Source: Marinoscillum pacificum
GTDB lineage: Bacteria; Bacteroidota; Bacteroidia; Cytophagales; Cyclobacteriaceae
DNA length: 64,000 nucleotides
Direction: 5' to 3'
Assembly (NCBI RefSeq): GCF_024714495.1
Contig: NZ_JAMZMJ010000010.1
Span: 124,001 to 188,000 of the forward strand
Under the pieces are notes generated by a model. It was not told where the DNA came from and made no database searches. It saw only the letters and a program-made list of their open reading frames with translations. Every line of letters begins with the position of its first letter. Positions within the stretch are counted from its first letter, which is position 1. The translations under genes were made by a program, and so were the position numbers. Positions 34,069 through 43,420 of this stretch are shown here, piece after piece.

Positions 34069-34812
34069 ATGAGCGAAAAAGTGACCATATTGATCCCATC
34101 ATGCGATGCATATGCCGATGCGTGGGAACCCTTTTTCTACTGCTTCAATAGATCATGGCCCGATTGTCCGTTTGAAAAAATCTTGATTTCGAACCATCTT
34201 GAAGCACCAGATACTAAAACCAAAACAATCAAAATTGGAGATGATAAAGGGTATTGTGACAACTTAATTTACGCTTTAGAACAGATCGATTCTGACTACA
34301 TTATTCTCTGGCTCGAGGACTTATTATTGGCAGCAATACCAAAAGGTGACACTACAGTGATCATCAAGGAGGCCATACAAGCTAATGCTGGGTACTTAAG
34401 ATTATGGCAAATTTCTAAAACCCAGGCCTCCTCATCAGATCTGTTTTATGAATTACCAAAAGACTCTAAGTTCAGAGTGAGCTTAAAACCTGCTTTGTGG
34501 AAAAAATCTGTTTTACTATCCCTACTTGTTCCTGGGGAATCTCCTCACGATCTAGAACGTAAAGGATCCATAAGATCAAATGAACTTCCAGAAAAGTTCT
34601 TATCTCTAACTAAAAATTCTGAGGAGTACAGGTTCAGTACAGTAAACCTGATTTACAGAGGTAAATACGAACAATCGGCACTTAATTACCTAAAAAAGAT
34701 TGGCTTTGATATAAAGCCATCCAACAGAAAAATAAAGCCGCAATTTCTTTATCTCCTTCAACACAGACTATTGAACCCAATTGCTCGGCTTTTCAAGTTA
34801 CTAGGTAATTAG
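34069..34812 (+). CDS. Uncharacterised glycosyltransferase-like protein
   Basis: 247 residues. The N-terminus VTILIPSCDAYADAWEPFFY and the acidic ILWLEDLLLAA (likely DxD equivalent) resemble glycosyltransferases of a GT-A fold, but no specific family can be named. It ends convergently with the exostosin-like gene, overlapping its stop by 4 bases. It lies in the middle of the glycan region. Confidence 0.6.
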   Translation: MSEKVTILIPSCDAYADAWEPFFYCFNRSWPDCPFEKILISNHLEAPDTKTKTIKIGDDKGYCDNLIYALEQIDSDYIILWLEDLLLAAIPKGDTTVIIKEAIQANAGYLRLWQISKTQASSSDLFYELPKDSKFRVSLKPALWKKSVLLSLLVPGESPHDLERKGSIRSNELPEKFLSLTKNSEEYRFSTVNLIYRGKYEQSALNYLKKIGFDIKPSNRKIKPQFLYLLQHRLLNPIARLFKLLGN

Positions 34813-36008
34813 CTTTTTAATATCCGCTGATAAACCGAGTACATGGTCATATAAAAAGCATCTCCAGGAACTGGTTTTTTGTGATACACAAAGTGTTTCA
34901 ATGCCGCTTTTAAATGAAAACGCTTGTCTTCCCACTCCTGCGGAGTGATACCTTTAAGAATATCATACGACTGTTGGATTTTATCCATTGGGACCAAAAC
35001 GGCAAACTTGGTCCAATCCAGCAAATCTGAAAATGGCAGGGTATATTGTTCATAGACAACAACAGGAACAGCACCAAACCACATCCCTTCAAACAATCGT
35101 GGAGACCACTCGGAACTTCCTGGAAAATGAAAATAATATTTAGACTGACTGTAATAAGTTAAATATTGTGCGAATGGAACATGATGATCTATCCATAAAC
35201 ACTCGTCCGTCCGTTTTTCATGCACCCAGCCTCTCTGACCGTAGATCATCCCAGCATAGTACCCAAAGTATTTACGTTGATCAAACGGTATATCGAAAGC
35301 ATTTATGTCAGCTGCATATTTCGGAATCTTATAATCCTTCATGCATACACTACTCACATCTTTTTGAGGGTTGAAGAAACCTCGCTTGGCATCAGCACTA
35401 TTAACAACTAAATGTGCATGCTGAAACAAGTCGTTATTTACCTTCTCGAGAAATTCTGTACCCAGTTTGGATGAAAAATAAATATGTCTTTTCCCTTGCT
35501 CAAAATAGGCTGAATCAACTGCTCTGGCTATTGCTTTCTTTAAAAACCATTCTTCTAATTTCCTCTTCTGGTTGAACTCAAATTCTCCATCTGTTTTAGG
35601 ATTAGGCTTTATTCGAAGGACCTGCAACAGCTTCCACCATATTTGCACCAGCATGTAGTACATATATGGAGTTGCTGGCAATACAAAAGCAGATGCTTTA
35701 TGTTGATCTCTGGTGTAAAACTTAGTCTTCGTTAAGCTTTTTAAAAAGTAGTGTTCAACTAAATAGCCTCTATTAGCACTTATGGAAAAGGGAATTTGAA
35801 ATCGAGATTCATATTTGTATACCTTAAACTCCTTTTCCATCTTTTGGAGTTCCCTGGCAAGATCATCAGCATTTCCACTCAAATAAATACCGAAAGCAGA
35901 AGAGGCTGGACGCAACTTCTCTAATCCATACTCATCGTGTATATGGGTTGATTTCCTTCCTTTCGGTCGAAAAACTATATAGCTAATTAATTTCTCTTTA
36001 ATGGCCAC
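34809..36008 (-). CDS. Exostosin-type glycosyltransferase (GT47-like)
   Basis: 399 residues. The C-terminal two-thirds match exostosin-type (GT47) enzymes: a stretch with YYFHFPGSSEWSPRLFEGMW then FGAVPVVVYEQYTLPFSDL and a run ending WTKFAVLVP is the usual donor-binding pattern. No membrane segment or signal peptide is seen, so it would be cytosolic. GT47 enzymes are known best from animals and plants, with bacterial members in capsule loci. It faces the glycosyltransferase at 34069-34812 and diverges from the ABC exporter gene. Confidence 0.82.
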   Translation of the reverse strand: MAIKEKLISYIVFRPKGRKSTHIHDEYGLEKLRPASSAFGIYLSGNADDLARELQKMEKEFKVYKYESRFQIPFSISANRGYLVEHYFLKSLTKTKFYTRDQHKASAFVLPATPYMYYMLVQIWWKLLQVLRIKPNPKTDGEFEFNQKRKLEEWFLKKAIARAVDSAYFEQGKRHIYFSSKLGTEFLEKVNNDLFQHAHLVVNSADAKRGFFNPQKDVSSVCMKDYKIPKYAADINAFDIPFDQRKYFGYYAGMIYGQRGWVHEKRTDECLWIDHHVPFAQYLTYYSQSKYYFHFPGSSEWSPRLFEGMWFGAVPVVVYEQYTLPFSDLLDWTKFAVLVPMDKIQQSYDILKGITPQEWEDKRFHLKAALKHFVYHKKPVPGDAFYMTMYSVYQRILKS

Positions 36009-36088
36009 TTAATTGCAATGCTCTATCCACTGCAATATTAACGAGAATCTCATCGCTCAAGCATTTAGCTAAAGGCTAATTTATATGG

Positions 36089-36096
36089 TAGTTTTG
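36089..36096 (+). promoter_or_regulatory. -7 promoter element of the ABC exporter gene
   Basis: TAGTTTTG matches TAnnTTTG, 43 bases upstream of the ATG at 36140. A weak TTTA is at the -33 position. Confidence 0.45.
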
Positions 36097-36139
36097 CCCC
36101 GGCTTTAATTACCCAATAAGCAGATAATCAAAAAACACA

Positions 36140-37735
36140 ATGAGTTTCGTTTGGAAATACCTCAAAGGAAGTTTAACAGGATTAATCATCGCAACCTTAA
36201 TGAGCACACTATCAGGTTTAGGAATAGTGTACATCATGCGAAGCTTTCACCAGGCAGTAAAAAAAGGATTGGATAACCCAACCATGTTTTTCACTTCTGT
36301 GGGCATTGGACTTCTCGTATTCATTGTATTTGGCCTTATTTCCGAAAAAACATTATCGAGAATCACCAATCGCATTATTCTTGAAATGCGTATTGACTTT
36401 AGTAATCTCATCTTCCAATCTGAATACGAAGAGGTAGAGGGTAAGAAGAAAGAGCTATTCTCCAGTATGATATCTGATATCAATGGGTTGTCTCGTATCA
36501 TAGAGAAGTTGCCAGGAGCAAATAGGAACTTTGTCATCGCTCTGGCAGGAATCATATATCTGGTTACAATAAGCTGGCTACTCACACTCATCATGATCGC
36601 ATTTTTTGGTGTGACGTATTTGATCATACTACGACGCAATGTATTGGCATATAAACTCACTATGTCTTCCAGAAAAAGCTGGGATGCCGTCTACAACAAC
36701 ATTCATGACATTATCTATGGTATAAAAGAGCTGAGTCTCAACTCATCCCAAAAAGACACTTTTATAGAGAATCATCTAAAGAAATCAGGAGAAATAGAAG
36801 CTCAAAACAAAATCAGTTTAAGGTTCTTCAATCAAGCAACAGGAAAGATGTCCGAAACAGTCATGATATTGGGTATTTGCTGCATGATCCTGCTGAGTAT
36901 TTCAGTAGATGTTTTGAATATGTCTGCATTCGCGGAGTTTCTCACAATCTCTTTATTTATCGTCAATCCATTGTCCAGTGTCTCCAATTTCACCAAAGAT
37001 CTGGTACCATTGAAAGTTTACACCACGCACATACAAGAAATAGGCATTGAACTTTCTAATGCGAAAGACGATTCACAAGAGGATAGAATAGAATTAGAGT
37101 CCATTAATCAATTCATCTCCTTACAAAACGCGGAATATACTTATCGACGAGGAGATGACTCCCATTTTCACCTTGGGCCTGTTTCTATGGAGATCCCAGC
37201 AAATCAAATTACCATAATATACGGCAGTAATGGCAGTGGTAAAACCACGCTATCAAAAGTTATCGCTGGTCTATACAAAATAGAAAAAGGCCAATTAGTT
37301 TACGGTAATGAGCAGATCAACAGAAATAACCTACAGAGTTTTAGAAATAAGATATCTGCCGTATTTGCTGACAATCACCTTTTTAAGAACAACGATATCT
37401 CTCAGGATCAATTACCAAGAGTGCAAGAGCTACTACAACTATTCTCTATAGACAATCACGTGCAAATAGAGAACAACACAGTGATTCATAAAGGTTTATC
37501 TACCGGACAATCTAAACGCCTGGCTTTAGTCCTTTCGATGATTGCAGAAAAAGAAATCTATATTTTTGATGAGTGGGCAGCCAATCAGGACCCTCAGTTT
37601 AAAAAAGCCTTTTACCATCAACTCATTCCTCAACTCAAAGAGGAAGGAAAAACAGTCATTCTAATTACGCATGATGATCAGTACTTTGACATAGCAGATC
37701 ACAAAATTCACTTACAAGAAGGCAAAGTCGTTTGA
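36140..37735 (+). CDS. ABC exporter of the PvdE/SyrD (cyclic peptide) type
   Basis: 531 residues, a half-transporter with six membrane helices (about 1-300) fused to an ATPase. The ATPase has the Walker A GSNGSGKTT (about 361-369), the signature LSTGQSKRLAL and the Walker B IYIFDEWAANQDP. The LSTGQ and DEWAANQDP forms (usually LDEWAADQDP) are those of the PvdE/SyrD family, which exports siderophores or cyclic lipopeptides. No NRPS gene is nearby. Its place amid glycosyltransferases suggests a lipid-linked or peptide-like cargo related to the glycan, which cannot be decided here. It works as a homodimer. Confidence 0.87.
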   Translation: MSFVWKYLKGSLTGLIIATLMSTLSGLGIVYIMRSFHQAVKKGLDNPTMFFTSVGIGLLVFIVFGLISEKTLSRITNRIILEMRIDFSNLIFQSEYEEVEGKKKELFSSMISDINGLSRIIEKLPGANRNFVIALAGIIYLVTISWLLTLIMIAFFGVTYLIILRRNVLAYKLTMSSRKSWDAVYNNIHDIIYGIKELSLNSSQKDTFIENHLKKSGEIEAQNKISLRFFNQATGKMSETVMILGICCMILLSISVDVLNMSAFAEFLTISLFIVNPLSSVSNFTKDLVPLKVYTTHIQEIGIELSNAKDDSQEDRIELESINQFISLQNAEYTYRRGDDSHFHLGPVSMEIPANQITIIYGSNGSGKTTLSKVIAGLYKIEKGQLVYGNEQINRNNLQSFRNKISAVFADNHLFKNNDISQDQLPRVQELLQLFSIDNHVQIENNTVIHKGLSTGQSKRLALVLSMIAEKEIYIFDEWAANQDPQFKKAFYHQLIPQLKEEGKTVILITHDDQYFDIADHKIHLQEGKVV

Positions 37736-37740
37736 TCAAG

Positions 37741-38730
37741 CTAGCCCTTACCTACTATTAATTCAAGATTCTTTTTTAACTGGACTAAATCAACAGACAC
37801 ATCCGCGTTTTTAGCTATGGAATTAACGCTATTACTTAGCTGATAAAAGTAATCATGCTCCAAAGCTGAAGCCATCGAGAAATAGCAATTGTTGTGACTA
37901 TCAACAGCGTTTCTGATCTCCAAAATTTTACCCCCTTTATGCATAAACAACATATTGGTTAACCCCGCTCCATGCAGACCTGCCAGAATTTTCGCTTCTG
38001 ACATAATTTTTAACTGATCAGCCCAGCTATAATCCTCAAAGTGATGAAGTTCAAAACCAAATTGCTCAAACAATAACATAACTTCCTTTTCATTCTTAAT
38101 CTTACGAATAAGAGCTTTGGATCGACTAATGTAAACTTTTCGATGAGGTTTGGAATTCGTGTTCTTTATGAGTTTCGACCTTAATTCATTGATTAGCTCC
38201 TTATTGAAATTCCCCGGCTTAGCAGTGTAACTCGCCACGATCATTCTATCGACCTTGTAGACTCTATTGGAATTAAGTACAACAATAGGAAGACCCAAGG
38301 CGCTTAGAGACTCACGAACGAAATGAATTTGATAATATTCACTTGGAATCAAAGCAGGAGCTTGATCGGCAGTTCGCGCATGGAGCAATAAACGTGTCAT
38401 GCTATCTGAAAACCAATGAAAATAATTGGGGCTTCGATTATCCGAAAACCACACAGCTTCAGGTATCGAGTTCCATCCCCTCAAGAGCAAAAAGAACTTC
38501 GAGAATATTCGAAAGTTGGATTCTCTGCGTGCCATATAGTACTTGAAATATCTGGATAAACTCCATGGCTTAAACAAGATATAGTCAAACACAAATACGT
38601 TCGAAAGCTCTAATAAGTAAGATTTAGCAATTCGCTTTTCTAGCTCATGCTCAAACAAACCTCTATCCGTCTCTTTAAAATTGACAGGGAGTTTTCTTTT
38701 TACGATATGCTCTTTGAACAGGACTTTCAA
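37741..38730 (-). CDS. Glycosyltransferase family 61-type protein
   Basis: 329 residues. The GT61 (DUF563) pattern is clear: NYFHWFSDSMTRLL in the middle, then RKVYISRSKA, LIRKIKNEKEV and a C-terminal motif in ILAGLHGAGLTNMLFMHKGG. GT61 includes eukaryotic EOGT and xylosyltransferases, and bacterial members in capsule loci. It is the last of a run of reverse-strand genes starting at 44367. The short distance (18 bases) to the sulfotransferase-like gene suggests one transcript. Confidence 0.85.
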   Translation of the reverse strand: MKVLFKEHIVKRKLPVNFKETDRGLFEHELEKRIAKSYLLELSNVFVFDYILFKPWSLSRYFKYYMARRESNFRIFSKFFLLLRGWNSIPEAVWFSDNRSPNYFHWFSDSMTRLLLHARTADQAPALIPSEYYQIHFVRESLSALGLPIVVLNSNRVYKVDRMIVASYTAKPGNFNKELINELRSKLIKNTNSKPHRKVYISRSKALIRKIKNEKEVMLLFEQFGFELHHFEDYSWADQLKIMSEAKILAGLHGAGLTNMLFMHKGGKILEIRNAVDSHNNCYFSMASALEHDYFYQLSNSVNSIAKNADVSVDLVQLKKNLELIVGKG

Positions 38731-38748
38731 TCTAGTATTTCTAGAAAA

Positions 38749-39846
38749 TCACTTCTTTTTAAAAATAGTAAGCAACTTTGAAATCCCACTTTTTGATGAT
38801 TTTTTCTTGGAATTTGCAACAAAATCATCAAATGATCTCACGGCCCATTCTGATGACATATTCTGATAGGCAACAAGTAGACTAGATTGAGATTGTCGCA
38901 AGTTATTCTCTTCTTTGATGAGTTTCAATACAGCATCTTTTTCTATTCTATTGTCAGGGAGAAGCTCTTCCTCCGGGATATTGTACCTTCGACTAAATGA
39001 ACTAGTTTCCGAGTGACTCTCTCCATCAATATACGCACAAAGTCTCTGGAATAAACTTGAAGTGGTCAACTGAACCTCATTCATGTCAGCAGAAATTTTC
39101 CTTAAAAAATGATTGTAACCATGCTGACCTAGCCGGTTTTTAAATTCATTGCTAGTCCTGTAAAAAGACTCCACTACTATTTCACTGAACGCAGGGTTTA
39201 TCACATCAGGAGAATAACTCCCTTTGGCTAAGCCCGATTTATCACAGAAGTCTTCTATCAAGTCAAAAGATCTGTTTTTACTTGGCAAGGAATTAACAAT
39301 TAGCTCAACATGATCATGACTTATCAAACTTTCTAATTTTAGAAACTCCTCACTCCATTTATATGGCTTGAGAGTCAACTTTTGTGAATCCAGAACAATG
39401 GCCATCAGATAAGCCTCCGTTCCTAAAAACAAATTGGGTTCTAGTAGATTGGATTTAAGTATTTCATTAATGCTATCACTCATCTCAGGATTCCTAAACT
39501 CCCATTGATTAAACGCTGCAACTAATAACTTTGATGATGGGCGAACATATCCAATAATAGAAATACGATCAGCTTTTACCTGATCACAGATGAACTTTAC
39601 AGCTCGGTGACATTCAAAAAAATACTCATGGCTGAGGATGGCAATATTCTTTTTCTTTAACAGTTCATTTACTTCGCTGATAAACTCTGCCAAATTGCTA
39701 TCATCAGAATCAACACTCTGATTCATGAGATCAATCAATGGAGGAGAAACATGTCTGTAATGGTCCTTCCACTCACTTTTCAAAAAGTGTTGAATAGATG
39801 AAGAACCACATTTAGGAGGACCAATATGTAGAATAAGGTGTGTCAT
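38749..39846 (-). CDS. Sulfotransferase-like protein
   Basis: 365 residues. The N-terminus LILHIGPPKCGSSSIQHFLK has the PAPS-binding P-loop form (PKCGSSSIQ) of sulfotransferases. The rest shows a mixed alpha/beta fold with a lysine-rich C-terminus. It may transfer sulfate from PAPS to a sugar hydroxyl of the surface glycan, which would make the glycan acidic. No PAPS-synthesis genes are nearby, so PAPS would come from the general pathway. The 5'-phosphosulfate-binding motif is clear, but the substrate is unknown. Confidence 0.75.
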   Translation of the reverse strand: MTHLILHIGPPKCGSSSIQHFLKSEWKDHYRHVSPPLIDLMNQSVDSDDSNLAEFISEVNELLKKKNIAILSHEYFFECHRAVKFICDQVKADRISIIGYVRPSSKLLVAAFNQWEFRNPEMSDSINEILKSNLLEPNLFLGTEAYLMAIVLDSQKLTLKPYKWSEEFLKLESLISHDHVELIVNSLPSKNRSFDLIEDFCDKSGLAKGSYSPDVINPAFSEIVVESFYRTSNEFKNRLGQHGYNHFLRKISADMNEVQLTTSSLFQRLCAYIDGESHSETSSFSRRYNIPEEELLPDNRIEKDAVLKLIKEENNLRQSQSSLLVAYQNMSSEWAVRSFDDFVANSKKKSSKSGISKLLTIFKKK

Positions 39847-39870
39847 TTAGGTCGAATGGATAAAAACTTC

Positions 39871-40650
39871 CTATGTGAATTTGTTTTTTAAGTAAATCAT
39901 AAAATTCAAAAAAATCCTGACCAGCCATTTAGGATTGTTTACTTGAAAATCCATCTGAAACTCCGACAGCTTAGGGTTTGAAGCATAAAATAACCCTTCT
40001 TTATCATAAATGTATTTGTTTCTATCATGCACAACTTGAACCCAATAAGCGTCACTTTTTCCGACCCTTAAATTAGTCTCTGTTCGCCAGTCTCCATGTA
40101 TGCGAGCGAATACTGTTTCCATTGTCTTTACTTGCTCAACAACACTAATAAATGGATTGAATTTGGCATAGTAACTTTTTACTTCACCATTCAAAAAATT
40201 AACCTGATATCCTCTGCGAAGGTCTACCACTAACTTATCTACTGGCTTTGCAAGAGTCTGAATTGCGTCAATAAAATCCTTATGAATGAGGTCGTCATTA
40301 TCCATGCGAGTGGTAACCACATATTTGTCTTCACTTAGCTGACCAGATATAAAGGATTTCAGATCGGACAACAAATTAGCTACACCATCAATAAATAGGG
40401 GTTGAAATAGGTCGTATTGAGACTCCAATTCTGAAATTTTGGTTCTCCACTTTTCATCCGTATCACTGTTAAATAGCACAATCCATTTAAAATTCTGGTT
40501 CGACTGAGCTTTTACAGATGGAAAACAATAATTCTCAAATAAATCAAATCGATGAGTCATCCAACCATCATCCAAAATTGAATTGCCATTCTTATCTGAA
40601 TCCCAATTTCTGGTTTTCACATTGAATCTGGTAATTAAAAAGTGTTTCAC
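39871..40650 (-). CDS. Rhamnosyltransferase-like protein
   Basis: 259 residues resembling the putative rhamnosyl-transferase family (PF11316-like): ITRFNVKTRNWDSDKNG, FENYCFPSVKAQSNQNFKW, FNSDTDEKWR, then VTTRMDNDDLIHKDFIDAI with the acidic DNDD. It is a GT-A-type enzyme without membrane segments. Its start is 3 bases downstream of the stop of the upstream GT2-like gene, so the two are co-transcribed. The sugar donor is not certain. Confidence 0.75.
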   Translation of the reverse strand: MKHFLITRFNVKTRNWDSDKNGNSILDDGWMTHRFDLFENYCFPSVKAQSNQNFKWIVLFNSDTDEKWRTKISELESQYDLFQPLFIDGVANLLSDLKSFISGQLSEDKYVVTTRMDNDDLIHKDFIDAIQTLAKPVDKLVVDLRRGYQVNFLNGEVKSYYAKFNPFISVVEQVKTMETVFARIHGDWRTETNLRVGKSDAYWVQVVHDRNKYIYDKEGLFYASNPKLSEFQMDFQVNNPKWLVRIFLNFMIYLKNKFT

Positions 40651-40653
40651 TTA

Positions 40654-41424
40654 TCAGTCTATTCTTTTTACGTTCTTAGCGATTACCCCAAAATCACCAC
40701 TATTGGCAACCAAAAGACCTTCTTTGATATTCTTTTTTGAAATTCTCTGATTATGCTCATTCATCCGCTTCCAGGTCATATTATGAGGAATAAATTTCTC
40801 ATGCTTAATCGCCATGTTGTATAGTGGATCTTGATTTTTGATAATTTGGGTTCCGAATCGTTCTGCTCGTTTAATTAGATCACCATCCTGAAACCCCATA
40901 GGAAGAAAAGACTCATCATAGCCTCCCAATTCATAAAATGTATTTTTTGTCAGAGCAATTCGTCCATAACTTCCATCAAGTTTCTTCTTGCTGTACTGCC
41001 AAAACAGAATCTCATTTGTTGCTTCACTAAAATGTTTGATGATAAAATCTCCGCCATTCTTTCCGGTATAGTTATCACAATCCAAATTCACCAAAATATC
41101 ACCCTCAGCTAACGCATGAGCGCAGTTCTTGGCTTTTGGCGAATGCCATTCTGGAAGATCATTACTGTGAAAAGCTTTGAGTTTTCCACTACCCAAAAAA
41201 GATTTAAACTCAGAACTTACCCAATCCACAATTTCTAAATCATCTTGAAAATCAACAAGAACAAAATCCACATTCGGGTTTGCTTGATTGTCATTTAGGT
41301 TTTGCAGAAGTGTTTTTTTTAGATACGATTCACGGTTTTTGTGTGTAATGCAAAAAGTAAGTGTCAGGTCATTTAAAGAACGACCTGTGAATGAGTTACC
41401 TCTATAATTCTTTCTAAAAAACAT
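40654..41424 (-). CDS. Glycosyltransferase family 2-like protein
   Basis: 256 residues of GT-A fold. LTFCITHKNRESYLKKTLLQ begins the nucleotide-binding half. DILVNLDCDNYTG carries the DxD metal site. GGYDESFLPMGFQDGDLIKR is the typical C-terminal acceptor segment of galactosyltransferase-like GT2 enzymes (similar to chondroitin-synthase N-terminal domains). It belongs to the run of closely spaced reverse-strand genes. Confidence 0.8.
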   Translation of the reverse strand: MFFRKNYRGNSFTGRSLNDLTLTFCITHKNRESYLKKTLLQNLNDNQANPNVDFVLVDFQDDLEIVDWVSSEFKSFLGSGKLKAFHSNDLPEWHSPKAKNCAHALAEGDILVNLDCDNYTGKNGGDFIIKHFSEATNEILFWQYSKKKLDGSYGRIALTKNTFYELGGYDESFLPMGFQDGDLIKRAERFGTQIIKNQDPLYNMAIKHEKFIPHNMTWKRMNEHNQRISKKNIKEGLLVANSGDFGVIAKNVKRID

Positions 41425-41430
41425 TTAATA

Positions 41431-42297
41431 CTACCCTATGAGTTCTTTGAGATTTGTATAATCGACTAAAGCCGTTCGCTCATCCTCAAACTTCTCCACT
41501 AAAACCTTTTTCAATTTCTTATGAACCAACTTAACCTCTTTACAATTATGCTTCACATCAAAAAATGGTAATGAAACATAAGTCTTCAACGTTCCTTCTT
41601 GATTATGTTTTTGACGAAACTTCCCAGTAACTAAATCAATACATCGATAATTAATTCCTCGATCTAGTAGCAATTGTTTGAAAACCATCTCAGGGTTCCA
41701 ACAACTATATCTTGCCCATATCTTGCCTTTCCTTTTCAAGTATTTTGGATTGTTATGATAATTTGGATACCACTCTTCCAGAAAGTATCTCAGGATATCC
41801 ATTCGTGCATCCATCACTTGTGATCCACCATAACAAAATCGATCATAAAGCCCTTCATGATTATCAACAGGCGGCAAATAGATGTGCTCGCTACTTTGAT
41901 TAAAATCAATAAACAGATCGTTAAAAAAACAGATATCTGGCCTGGACCAAATAACCCAATCGTACGGCTGACCAACCTTCTTCTCCAGCTGTTTCTTTAA
42001 TTGGTTACACGAAATCATGGATTGCCACTGAAGAAGATTACCCTCAATCCCCTGATTTCCAATCAGATTTTCATTATAAGACAGTTCCCATGTAAATGTC
42101 GGATCGGCCTCTATTTTTACCAATTGATTATCAACCTTAGACAGAAGCTCATTTAGCGCATTTTTGTCCGGCTGCTCAGGAAAGTGCCCAACAAAATCCA
42201 CAGAATGACCAATATGATTCAGAACATGATTTTGGAAACTCTCAACAAAGTATTCAAAATTTCTAGGCAAAGAAGATAAACATACCAATATCCGCAT
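41431..42297 (-). CDS. Hypothetical protein, glycosyltransferase-like
   Basis: 288 residues. I do not recognise a named family. It begins MRILVCLSSLPRNFEYFVES and has a central WVIWSRPDICFFNDLFIDF, with an acidic RPD in the place where a DxD metal site would be expected in a surface-glycan transferase. It lies within the tight reverse-strand operon, 1 base before the next gene, so a glycan role is likely. Confidence 0.55.
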   Translation of the reverse strand: MRILVCLSSLPRNFEYFVESFQNHVLNHIGHSVDFVGHFPEQPDKNALNELLSKVDNQLVKIEADPTFTWELSYNENLIGNQGIEGNLLQWQSMISCNQLKKQLEKKVGQPYDWVIWSRPDICFFNDLFIDFNQSSEHIYLPPVDNHEGLYDRFCYGGSQVMDARMDILRYFLEEWYPNYHNNPKYLKRKGKIWARYSCWNPEMVFKQLLLDRGINYRCIDLVTGKFRQKHNQEGTLKTYVSLPFFDVKHNCKEVKLVHKKLKKVLVEKFEDERTALVDYTNLKELIG

Positions 42298-42298
42298 A

Positions 42299-43420
42299 TC
42301 AAAGTCCCAGTTCGCTCATTAACGTATACAAATACTGAATCCAGTGACGTTGCTTGCTGTACTGTCCCACTAGCCGCTCATGGATCTCGGGGCTCATCGG
42401 TCTTTTACTCAAAATCACATCTTCTTTTCTTGCCAAATTGATTCCCTGCCCTTCTACTTTCTGTAAATAATTAGCCTCTAATGGAAGCATAGTTGCCTGA
42501 AATGTCGCTATGGCATTTTTGACTTTACGAGTGGTTAGCACCAGCTGTGTCTCAGCCAAAAAAGACGGCTTTTCTCCATATAGATCAAATTCCAATCCTT
42601 GATATTCTTTTTCAGTCAGTCCTAGCCATTCAAAAAACACATCATATTTAGATATCGATTCACTCAATTTCTGAAACTGAAACGACCTCTTTCCCAAAGA
42701 TATTGGGACTTGATAACGAGCAAATTCCCCTTTATGATTTACTCCTGCATCTCCAAAATTCGTTGTAAAAGAAACCCTAGGGTAAAAAAAGAATTTATGC
42801 TGATCTACCAGATAGTATATAAAATCCTTTTTCCATGATTGGTCACTCCACTTAGCAACTGGCGTTGGAACTCTTACCGAATCATAATTCACTTTCTGAT
42901 CCATCCAATTCTCGAAATCTGCCCATTGACTTTCCGTCCAGATTTGGCCCCAGGAAGATGGCACTTGCAAAAAGTAGTTATCAGCCCCGTCTTCAAGTGG
43001 AATGAATGGCAAATGCTTGAACTCTTTGATATGATAGCTGAATAAGGAAATTCCTGCTATTGATTGATCATCTTCGCAATAAGTCAGGGCTTCTACTGCA
43101 TACTGATAATATACCGGACTTACCACTAGATCATCTTCCAAAACGATAACCGCTCCATAGTCCTTTGTTAATCTGCCACAGCTCATTACATGTGCCTTGA
43201 GTCCCAGATTTTCCTGATGAGTGATTACTTTTTTTTCTCCATTGTTCCACTCAAAATCCTCTGCTGCTTGTATCACCTCTGAGTTTGCTCCTCCATCAAG
43301 GCTGATCAATAGCGGAATATCTGTCACATTATACTGTGCGGACTGCAACGAACAGAGTAAACGATCTAGTGATGCTGGTCGATCATAGGCTACTACAACT
43401 ACGGCAGGTACACGGTTCAT
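42299..43420 (-). CDS. GT2/GNT-I-like glycosyltransferase
   Basis: 373 residues. The start AVVVVAYDRPASLDRLLCSL, the metal site AVIVLEDDLVVSPVYYQYA (EDD) and a later FFYPRVSFTTNFGDAGVNH resemble GNT-I-like (GT13) or GT2 enzymes, in which a single nucleotide-binding domain and DxD-equivalent site bind UDP-sugar. No membrane segment is seen. Its start overlaps the stop of the upstream rhamnosyltransferase-like gene by 4 bases (ATGA). Confidence 0.78.
   Translation of the reverse strand: MNRVPAVVVVAYDRPASLDRLLCSLQSAQYNVTDIPLLISLDGGANSEVIQAAEDFEWNNGEKKVITHQENLGLKAHVMSCGRLTKDYGAVIVLEDDLVVSPVYYQYAVEALTYCEDDQSIAGISLFSYHIKEFKHLPFIPLEDGADNYFLQVPSSWGQIWTESQWADFENWMDQKVNYDSVRVPTPVAKWSDQSWKKDFIYYLVDQHKFFFYPRVSFTTNFGDAGVNHKGEFARYQVPISLGKRSFQFQKLSESISKYDVFFEWLGLTEKEYQGLEFDLYGEKPSFLAETQLVLTTRKVKNAIATFQATMLPLEANYLQKVEGQGINLARKEDVILSKRPMSPEIHERLVGQYSKQRHWIQYLYTLMSELGL

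Noticed and set aside
36140-37735. Non-ribosomal peptide cluster around the ABC exporter
   Set aside because: No adenylation, condensation or thiolation domain is encoded anywhere in the window.
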